Part shown: in pieces, positions 36,179-42,275 of the stretch
Layout: each line of letters opens with the position of its first letter
How positions within the stretch are numbered: position 1 is the stretch's first letter
DNA from: Rudanella paleaurantiibacter
GTDB taxonomy: Bacteria; Bacteroidota; Bacteroidia; Cytophagales; Spirosomataceae
Assembly (NCBI RefSeq): GCF_009184635.1
Contig: NZ_WELI01000003.1
Coordinates: 310,001-374,000 of the forward strand
Length of the DNA: 64,000 bases
Reading direction: 5' to 3'
The notes under the pieces: model-generated
The model's input: only the letters and a program-made list of their open reading frames with translations
What the model was told of the DNA's origin: nothing
The model's database searches: none
Translations under genes and position numbers: made by a program

Positions 36179-37204
36179 TCAGGGGCAATGGATAGGTTGC
36201 GTGTGCGCCCAGATGCCGCCGTTTTCGTCGGTGACGACGACGGCCACCCGATTGTCATCCGGGTCCAGGTCTGCTTTTTTACCGCTGCCATCCCCAAAGA
36301 CGTTCACCGAGCCCACTACGTTCCCTTGCTCATCGAACAGGGGACAGCGGGCAAAGAACTCCCGGTTGTAAGCAAAGCGTACGGGCTGATCGCTCAACAG
36401 TGTACCGCTACGGTCGAAGCGCAGAAACTGAAAGTGACGAAAAGGGACGTTCTTATCGGTCGCATCCTGCCGGAGGGCAAGGGCTTCATAGTGACCATTC
36501 GACAGGGAAAGCATATGACCATCTTTGAGCCAGAAGGGTAAAGCATAGCCCCCTGTCCTGGCCTGTATCTGACCAGCTCCGGGCGCGGGTGACTCGGGCC
36601 GCATGATCAGCTTGCCGGTCGTAGGGTCGATAGATAGGTTCTGCTGGGGATAGGTGATATGGAGTGTGGACGCCGTACCAGCTCCATTGCTCACCAGCCG
36701 GGGCGCAAGGGGTATGGCACCGGGCAGAGAGGCCTGAGGAAAGCGGCTGGCAATCTGACCAAAGTCGCCCCCATAGGGTAAGCGCAGTGGGCCATCATTG
36801 CTGTTGGTACCGAACACAGCCCAATCATGCCCAGCCCCCAGATTAGGGGCTTGCCCAAACACCTCACCTGGCGAAGCTCCGCCCTCAGCGGGTACTACCG
36901 GTTGACCGGAAGGCCCCAGCACGAGCGTCTGCATGTAGAGGGCATTGGACGAAAAAACGGCCCCTTTAGGCTTTGGCGTTTCGGCAAGGGGTAAGGTCCG
37001 GCCCGCGATGGGCATCAGGGTAGTGAGGGCTACTCCACCACCCGCCGGACCTACATGGAGCACCTCAACTGGGAAGGGTGGCAACTTAAACGCGTTAAAC
37101 GAAAAGTCGTTTGTTTGGACGGGTTTAATAGCTTGCCCTATGACTAGCAGGGGGCTAAGTAGGATTGTATTAAGGAAGATAGTGGTTTTGTAAAAGTGGT
37201 GCAT
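36179..37204 (-). CDS. Secreted hypothetical protein at the 3' end of the toxin array
   Basis: A 341-residue protein with a signal peptide (TTIFLNTILLSPLLVIGQA). The mature sequence is rich in Gly and Pro, with no recognised domain; DRSGTLLSDQPVRFAYNREFF and CPLFDEQGNVVGSVNVFGDGSGKKADLDPDDNRVAVVV look like beta-rich repeats with acidic, possibly calcium-binding loops. It is on the same strand as the array and 39 bp from the last small gene, so it may be cotranscribed, but nothing else links it. It could be an unrelated secreted protein. Confidence 0.7.
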   Translation of the reverse strand: MHHFYKTTIFLNTILLSPLLVIGQAIKPVQTNDFSFNAFKLPPFPVEVLHVGPAGGGVALTTLMPIAGRTLPLAETPKPKGAVFSSNALYMQTLVLGPSGQPVVPAEGGASPGEVFGQAPNLGAGHDWAVFGTNSNDGPLRLPYGGDFGQIASRFPQASLPGAIPLAPRLVSNGAGTASTLHITYPQQNLSIDPTTGKLIMRPESPAPGAGQIQARTGGYALPFWLKDGHMLSLSNGHYEALALRQDATDKNVPFRHFQFLRFDRSGTLLSDQPVRFAYNREFFARCPLFDEQGNVVGSVNVFGDGSGKKADLDPDDNRVAVVVTDENGGIWAHTQPIHCP

Positions 37205-37243
37205 TGGATTGGTGGTTATTGTGAGATGCCATTGTATTTGGCT

Positions 37244-37471
37244 TTAGTCTTTGAAGAGAAGTTTCATTCCCTTAAGGTTTTCTTTGTACAGTAACCCATC
37301 AGTGAAGACTTTCAGAGTTTGGTCAAATCGTTCGGCCAGCAAGCCAGTATCTTTACTTTCGAAACTATCGAATCTGTGTAGCCATGTGTAGCCCATACTG
37401 ATTCCGACCACGCGCTGAGTAACGAGAGCTTTTGGTGCAAAATCTGTAAGAAGTTTGCGCAGTTCATACAC
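37244..37471 (-). CDS. Small hypothetical protein, possible accessory/immunity gene
   Basis: A 75-residue frame with a GTG start (VYELRKLLTDFAPKALV...GMKLLFKD); no ATG start is available before the upstream stop. No signal peptide or domain is seen. It begins 13 bp after the beta-propeller gene, inside the same run of minus-strand genes with low GC. It could be a second immunity protein for T4, a remnant of a toxin, or a chance frame. Confidence 0.5.
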   Translation of the reverse strand: MYELRKLLTDFAPKALVTQRVVGISMGYTWLHRFDSFESKDTGLLAERFDQTLKVFTDGLLYKENLKGMKLLFKD

Positions 37472-37484
37472 GAGTAAATGCTTT

Positions 37485-38492
37485 TTATTGTTGTTTGAAA
37501 ATTTGTAACGTCTCGTCTCTTTCTAACTGGAGCAGGTATCCTTCGTGTAGCACGGGTTTATTGGAAAGTGGCACACTATTCTTAAGCTGAATGCATTGAT
37601 GAATAGTGAAGTCCTGACGGTTGATGACCAACAACTTTGGGCTGTTCCCTGATGCAATGGCTAGGAACTTTGCATCAATAGCAGGAGCGGTATGAAACAC
37701 AGGCGTAAAGTCAACCGACTCAAAGAGTGGACGATGGACTAATTTTCGTAGAATTTGCCCAGACTGTGCGTCAATCTCGTAATAGTGTTCCGAGAAGATA
37801 TATAAAACACCTTCGTAAAGAGAACAGTAAAAGGCCCACTGCGAGGAGAAGGGAACTTCCCAGCATACAGCCCCCGTGCTGATGTCGAGTGCAACCAACC
37901 ACTGCCGGGCGACTTCAATGATAACAAGGTTATCGTGTATCCACAGGTTACGAATTTCGCCGTCGGTAGGCCCCTTGTCACTAAAATGATGGCCTTTTTC
38001 TTTAACATAAAACTGCCATACCTTGGTACTATTCCGTATGGAGAGACCGCTTATTGAAGCTGTACCCTCTCGAATTAAGAGTGTTTGATTCTCGATATAG
38101 CCATCGCTAAGGTCAGGAGCAGGATACTCCCAAAGTACAAGCCCATTAGTTGCATCTAGCAGTTGCATCATCCAAAGGCGATCATCAACTTTTCGACGAA
38201 CTAAAATCTTATGTTCTGATATATATTTTACCTGTAAACCGAAGCCATTAGCCAGATGGATCGAATGTTTAACTGTACTGGTTATTTGATAAAGCGATGT
38301 CAGGTCTCTTATCCAGATACCAGTTACATCGATTTTTTCAATGACCAGTTTTGAGTTGTGTGTGTAGGAGTTAGCTTCCTGATAAGGAGGTTTCCAATGT
38401 ACAACAGTCATACCGTCGCTATAGACAACTTCCCCCTTAAAAAAAGCAATGTCTCTACTGATGTGCGGAATTGATTTTATCCGGTCAAACAT
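37485..38492 (-). CDS. PQQ-like beta-propeller protein, candidate immunity protein for T4
   Basis: A 335-residue cytoplasmic protein without a signal peptide. Blade-like repeats include LLDATNGLVLWEYPAP, VALDISTGAVCWEVPF and YEIDAQSGQILRKL, the outer-strand pattern of PQQ-type propellers. Its start is 3 bp from the T4 stop. In polymorphic toxin loci, the gene directly behind a toxin usually encodes its immunity protein, and large propeller immunity proteins do occur, but no specific immunity family was recognised. Confidence 0.7.
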   Translation of the reverse strand: MFDRIKSIPHISRDIAFFKGEVVYSDGMTVVHWKPPYQEANSYTHNSKLVIEKIDVTGIWIRDLTSLYQITSTVKHSIHLANGFGLQVKYISEHKILVRRKVDDRLWMMQLLDATNGLVLWEYPAPDLSDGYIENQTLLIREGTASISGLSIRNSTKVWQFYVKEKGHHFSDKGPTDGEIRNLWIHDNLVIIEVARQWLVALDISTGAVCWEVPFSSQWAFYCSLYEGVLYIFSEHYYEIDAQSGQILRKLVHRPLFESVDFTPVFHTAPAIDAKFLAIASGNSPKLLVINRQDFTIHQCIQLKNSVPLSNKPVLHEGYLLQLERDETLQIFKQQ

Positions 38493-38495
38493 AAA

Positions 38496-39887
38496 TCACT
38501 GTAGACTAAAAATTGAATTGAAGTTACGATTTACAAAATCCGTTATATCGGAGTCTGTTAGCCCTGTTAATGGATTTGAGTTCGGAAAATAGGCGTTCAA
38601 TTTAGCTGGAGGTAGGGCATTTAATGCTGCCTTTCCGCTAGCGGACCTTAGTACATCTTCTACGTCTGCTTTCAGGCCCGCCATGCCGTTCGGATACTTG
38701 CCATCAAACACCCATCCTAATTCAGACAGTGCATTAATATCGGTTAAATCCCGTTGCACAAACTGCTTGATGAACGACGCGGAATATAGTTTTTTCCAGC
38801 TTTTGACCTCGATTCGCTTCCCAGTTTTGAGCAAAATATCAATGAATCGTCCACCGTTCTGCCCGTTCACATATTGCTCGAAAGACTGGATCTGATCCCA
38901 CAAAGGGTTCGGTTTAGTCGTTAGGGCAGCCCGCAGTACCATCTCCGCGCCAGTAAACTTCCAGGTTGATTCACAACATAACTCTTTCAAAACGTCCTCA
39001 CTGTTAAGAATACGTCGGTCATTCAGTGCTTTCAAGCCGTCGAGCAACTCATCTTCCGAAAGCGTTTTGCCAACCAAGTCTTGAACCGTTTCGCCCGCAT
39101 CATCCACGTAGGTGATGATAGTGCCAGGTCGAACATCCTTCAAAAGTTTGGTAAAAGTTTTGTTGAATTCGAGAGAAGTCCAATTGAAGCGGTTGCTTTT
39201 GAGCAAAGAAGATAACTTTTCCAGTGTTGCTATCGACTTTTTAGCCGTACTGCCTGATTCGCGCAGCACTTCCCAGGCTTTCACATCCAGCTCACCCGCG
39301 TCGAACTTACGCAATAGGTCCAGCGACTCGTCGGAGCCAAAGTCCTGTAAGAACGCCATAAAGGTTTGCTCGTTGCTGAACTTACTCTGCAACTTCTTGA
39401 GCAATCCCAGCACCTCGTCGGCCACTTTACTCGTCCCAGTCACCAAACCGATCATCGTCGCCCCAGCCTGTTGAACCTGATCGGCAACCGAACTCAACTG
39501 CGAGGCATAGCCCGCCAGTTTAGTAGCAGCCCCTGCCAGTCCCTTCCACATGAAGGCTATGGTGATGCCGTCGCGTCCGCCCTGATAGAAGGCTTTGGGG
39601 CCACCCGCTGTATAAGTGGCCACGTGTTCCCGAATGATGTTTTTCACCGTTTCGGGCCTGATTTGCCGGATTCCATCCCAAATCTGCTTTGCCTTAGCAG
39701 GTTCGGCGGCAATATCCAGGGCTAAATCTACAAACTGTAACCCGTCGGTAAACTCTTCCAGAGTCTGGTCGGCTCCCCCAGCCAGTATGTTGGTAACCTC
39801 GGCCCGCAACGCCCATACTGAGTCTGGCAACCCGATGAATATCAGGAAAAAAGCTATAAATAACCGAAAAGGAAGTAAAGCAAACAT
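38496..39887 (-). CDS. T4: secreted toxin with shared pretoxin module and candidate PD-(D/E)xK nuclease tip
   Basis: A 463-residue protein. A signal peptide (FRLFIAFFLIFIGLPDSVWA) is followed by the shared module at residues about 35-121 (AGGADQTLEEFTDGLQFVDL), a linker (FSNEQTFMAFLQDF...LLRKFDAGELDVKAWEVL), then a variable C-terminus. The tip contains Asp350, Glu360 and Lys362 in RFIDILLKTGKRIEVKSW, the D-(X)n-ExK core of PD-(D/E)xK nucleases. This and the layout suggest a secreted DNase or RNase toxin; activity is inferred. It is followed at 3 bp by the propeller gene. Confidence 0.72.
   Translation of the reverse strand: MFALLPFRLFIAFFLIFIGLPDSVWALRAEVTNILAGGADQTLEEFTDGLQFVDLALDIAAEPAKAKQIWDGIRQIRPETVKNIIREHVATYTAGGPKAFYQGGRDGITIAFMWKGLAGAATKLAGYASQLSSVADQVQQAGATMIGLVTGTSKVADEVLGLLKKLQSKFSNEQTFMAFLQDFGSDESLDLLRKFDAGELDVKAWEVLRESGSTAKKSIATLEKLSSLLKSNRFNWTSLEFNKTFTKLLKDVRPGTIITYVDDAGETVQDLVGKTLSEDELLDGLKALNDRRILNSEDVLKELCCESTWKFTGAEMVLRAALTTKPNPLWDQIQSFEQYVNGQNGGRFIDILLKTGKRIEVKSWKKLYSASFIKQFVQRDLTDINALSELGWVFDGKYPNGMAGLKADVEDVLRSASGKAALNALPPAKLNAYFPNSNPLTGLTDSDITDFVNRNFNSIFSLQ
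39366..39785 (-). repeat. Shared pretoxin repeat, copy in T4
   Basis: A 420-bp stretch nearly identical to 41162-41582 in T3, the latter one base longer. Its 214-bp core (39536-39749) also matches 43121-43334 in T2. It encodes the shared module that precedes each toxin tip. Confidence 0.9.
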
Positions 39888-39925
39888 CGTTTACAAGCGA
39901 CTTTTTATGGTCGTTTTGAGGAGGG

Positions 39926-40507
39926 TTATTGTTGGGGAGCTTCAGTTTCCCGAATGCGCCAAAAGTCTTCGCCCCAGTTTTTGTAGAGTTGAGACAATTT
40001 AGGGCCGTAAAGCATCCGTTCCTCTGGACGAATGCTAAATCCTCGGATCAAGTCAAGAATATCTTCTGCTACAGAAATAAAACGAGGTTCGAGGTCGGGT
40101 CTGTCAATGATGATTCGATCAAGGTTAGCCGAACCGATTCCTACCAGAAGGGCATGGTTCATGTCGTTTGTGCCAATAAGAAAAACTTCCTGCTGCCAGA
40201 TGGCATCCTCCTGAGGGTAGAATTCGTTCATCAGCTCCATACACTTGACTGGCTCATAGAATGCGCCTAGCAAGACATCAATGTTCTGATGATTTGCATC
40301 ACCAAAGTTTCTTGTTCTATCCTGTGGAGGATAGTAGAAATTATACGGATTGATAATTGTGTCGTCACCCAGAAGTTTATAAGAACGTATGAATGCTTTA
40401 TAAACAGGCGGCAGTTTAATGCCATTACTTTCCTCAAATGAGCTAATATTTAACTGCTCACCTTGTGTTCTGGGAACTAATAGTTCTAGTCCGTTCTTTT
40501 CTTGCAT
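39926..40507 (-). CDS. SUKH (SMI1/KNR4) family immunity protein for T3
   Basis: A 193-residue cytoplasmic protein with the SUKH pattern: ISSFEESNGIKLPPVYKAFIRSYKLLG near the N-terminus, then an acidic middle and VFLIGTNDMNHALLVGIGSANLDRIIIDRPDLEP, and a C-terminal helix. SUKH proteins are the most common immunity proteins of nuclease polymorphic toxins and bind the toxin directly. It begins 12 bp after the WHH nuclease frame, as expected for its cognate pair. Still intact although the toxin upstream is frameshifted. Confidence 0.82.
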   Translation of the reverse strand: MQEKNGLELLVPRTQGEQLNISSFEESNGIKLPPVYKAFIRSYKLLGDDTIINPYNFYYPPQDRTRNFGDANHQNIDVLLGAFYEPVKCMELMNEFYPQEDAIWQQEVFLIGTNDMNHALLVGIGSANLDRIIIDRPDLEPRFISVAEDILDLIRGFSIRPEERMLYGPKLSQLYKNWGEDFWRIRETEAPQQ

Positions 40508-40519
40508 TTTAAAAATTGG

Positions 40520-41200
40520 TTAGTATTGTGGAGAAGGGAAAAAGTCCTGAATACCATACCTGATAACAGCGGCTCCACCGGTGTGAGGAACGCCCGTACC
40601 AGCTGCGCTAAAACTCCTATTATGAACCTCTATAGGAACAGGCATTAGCGTTCTGCCATCTTCATGATGATGCCACACACATTCTACCCAAGTACCTGAA
40701 GCATCCTTGATCTTACAGCGACCATTGGGAAGCCCTTCAAAATTTTCTATTCCATAACTGCTGGCCCAAGTGTTTGCTGTTTTCATATCAGTAATTGTCC
40801 CGTTGAGTGTTTGGCTGGTATACCTGATTTTGCGTCCGTCAGCCAGTTGAGGGACAAAGGGAACAAAGTTAGGATGTCCATACACATCAATATCCACGCC
40901 ATTGTATGTTACGGGTGGGTCAGAAGCCCTGCCACTGGGCAATTGCTGGTTCTCGTAGTATTTACGGATGTTTTCTTTGAAGGCGTCAGTGCGCCCTACC
41001 ATTCGGTTCAACAGTGCTTTGTTCTGCTTCACCCACTTCTTACCATCGGGCAGGCTGCGAAGTATCTCCCAGCCGCGTACGTCCAGGAAGCCAGCATCAA
41101 ACTGGCTCAATGTGGTCAACGCATCGTCGCGGCCATACTCCTGCAAGAATGCAAGGAAATTTTGCTCGTTGCTGAACTTACTCTGCAACTTCTTGAGCAA
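40520..41200 (-). CDS. T3 C-terminal fragment: HNH/Endo VII (WHH-type) nuclease toxin tip
   Basis: This frame continues the T3 gene after a one-base insertion; it has no good start of its own (first codon TTG, a Leu in the intact relative). It begins with the T4-like linker (LQSKFSNEQNFLAFLQEYGR...FDAGFLDVRGWEILR) and ends in a tip with CVWHHHEDGRTLMPVPIEVHN and HTGGAAVIR, which fits the WHH subgroup of HNH/Endo VII nucleases, with His residues for metal and catalysis. In the intact gene this would be a secreted DNase toxin. Gene disruption makes it silent unless frameshifting or recombination occurs. Confidence 0.78.
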   Translation of the reverse strand: MLKKLQSKFSNEQNFLAFLQEYGRDDALTTLSQFDAGFLDVRGWEILRSLPDGKKWVKQNKALLNRMVGRTDAFKENIRKYYENQQLPSGRASDPPVTYNGVDIDVYGHPNFVPFVPQLADGRKIRYTSQTLNGTITDMKTANTWASSYGIENFEGLPNGRCKIKDASGTWVECVWHHHEDGRTLMPVPIEVHNRSFSAAGTGVPHTGGAAVIRYGIQDFFPSPQY

Positions 41201-41582
41201 TCCCTAGCACCTCGTCGGCCACTTTACTCGTCCCAGTCACCAAACCGATCATGGTCGCCCCAGCCTGTTGCACCTGATCGGCAACCGAACTTAACTGCGA
41301 GGCATAGCCCGCCAGTTTAGTAGCAGCCCCTGCCAGTCCCTTCCACATGAAGGCAATGGTGATGCCGTCCCGTCCGCCCTGATAGAAGGCTTTGGGGCCA
41401 CCCGCTGTATAAGTGGCCACGTGTTCCCGAATGATGTTTTTCACCGTTTCGGGCCTGATTTGCCGGATGCCATCCCATATCTGCTTTGCCTTAGCGGGTT
41501 CGGCGGCAATATCCAGGGCTAAATCCACAAACTGTAACCCATCGGTAAACTCTTCCAGGGTTTGGTCGGCTCCCCCGGCCAG
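41162..41582 (-). repeat. Shared pretoxin repeat, copy in T3
   Basis: A 421-bp copy matching 39366-39785 apart from a few substitutions and an inserted base at 41205. The 214-bp core is 41333-41546. Confidence 0.9.
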
Positions 41583-41690
41583 CACGGGGGACAGCCCTAA
41601 ACTGACAGAAGCAAGCGAAATCCGCCTACCGGGAACGATGACCAGCAGGAGTATTAGGAGCAAGCGTGACAGATGGGCCGGGTAGGGCAT
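41178..41690 (-). CDS. T3 N-terminal fragment: signal peptide and pretoxin module, ended by frameshift
   Basis: From the ATG at 41690 (MPYPAHLSRLLLILLLVIVPG) a signal peptide leads into the shared module (LAGGADQTLEEFTDGLQF ... residues about 34-120). Translation then runs into the stop at 41178 after GIAQEVAE, where T4 reads GLLKKLQSKF. The cause is an extra base at 41205 relative to T4. The ATG is preferred to a TTG at 41720. The product would be a secreted stump without toxin tip. Confidence 0.75.
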   Translation of the reverse strand: MPYPAHLSRLLLILLLVIVPGRRISLASVSLGLSPVLAGGADQTLEEFTDGLQFVDLALDIAAEPAKAKQIWDGIRQIRPETVKNIIREHVATYTAGGPKAFYQGGRDGITIAFMWKGLAGAATKLAGYASQLSSVADQVQQAGATMIGLVTGTSKVADEVLGIAQEVAE

Positions 41691-41724
41691 GGTCTTGTTT
41701 GATAGTTTATTTGGCAGCAATCAA

Positions 41725-41982
41725 CTACTCACTTTGTAGCAATTCCTCTGAATCAGGCGATTTGTCGGGCGTATTATCGTCTGTTGGTTGGACTCGCCCC
41801 GCCCGGATATCTGCTTCATAGGAAGCCGTTATCTGGTCTCGGACCTTTTCGGCGTGACTGCGCTGAGCCTCAAATAGCTCGGCTCGTTCCTCTGGAGTCA
41901 TCCTAGCTATTTGCTCATCCGACTCACGGATAAGTCGATTGATGCGATCTCTAAATTCTTCTGGCGTTTCCTGCTTTTCCAT
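41725..41982 (-). CDS. Small charged protein, candidate immunity protein (paralogue 2)
   Basis: An 85-residue protein: EKQETPEEFRDRINRLIRESDEQIARMTPEERAELFEAQRSHAEKVRDQI, followed by an acidic disordered tail. It is mostly helical, without signal peptide. The first 50 residues align with the upstream 95-residue protein (ETFEEYMKRILGEAKERYDRMSPEDQQLL), so the two are tandem duplicates that have diverged. Position behind the ADP-ribosyltransferase toxin suggests immunity to it or to a related tip. No known immunity family was recognised. Confidence 0.72.
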   Translation of the reverse strand: MEKQETPEEFRDRINRLIRESDEQIARMTPEERAELFEAQRSHAEKVRDQITASYEADIRAGRVQPTDDNTPDKSPDSEELLQSE

Positions 41983-41984
41983 AG

Positions 41985-42272
41985 CTATTCTGTAATGTTA
42001 GAATTGGCATCCGGCTGCTGGTCTACGGGTGGCGTTTTGTTGTCTGCTGTCTCCCCCTGTTGAGGAGTTTTACCAGCGGTATCGTCCAACACATCGGGAA
42101 ACGAGACCATGATTTCGGAATGTACAAGTTCACCATGTCGCCGAGCAGCTTCATCTAAAAGCTGCTGATCTTCAGGACTCATTCGGTCATAACGTTCCTT
42201 AGCCTCACCTAAAATACGCTTCATGTACTCCTCGAAGGTCTCATTCGGCCTACGGTTTACATCAGGTTCCAT
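41985..42272 (-). CDS. Small charged protein, candidate immunity protein (paralogue 1)
   Basis: A 95-residue helical protein starting MEPDVNRRPNETFEEYMKRI, with an acidic Pro/Gln-rich tail (GKTPQQGETADNKTPPVDQQ). It lies 3 bp behind T2 and 2 bp before its paralogue, so all three are tightly coupled. The immediate position behind the ART toxin makes it the best candidate for the T2 immunity protein. The fold is not recognised. Confidence 0.75.
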   Translation of the reverse strand: MEPDVNRRPNETFEEYMKRILGEAKERYDRMSPEDQQLLDEAARRHGELVHSEIMVSFPDVLDDTAGKTPQQGETADNKTPPVDQQPDANSNITE

Positions 42273-42275
42273 AAA

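Noticed and set aside
36093-36541. Plus-strand frames around 36.1-36.5 kb
   Set aside because: They overlap the end of the secreted minus-strand protein and show no signal or domain.
41178-41210. Programmed ribosomal frameshift in T3
   Set aside because: The intact relative T4 lacks the extra base and there is no slippery heptamer or pseudoknot visible at the junction; a mutation or assembly error is simpler.
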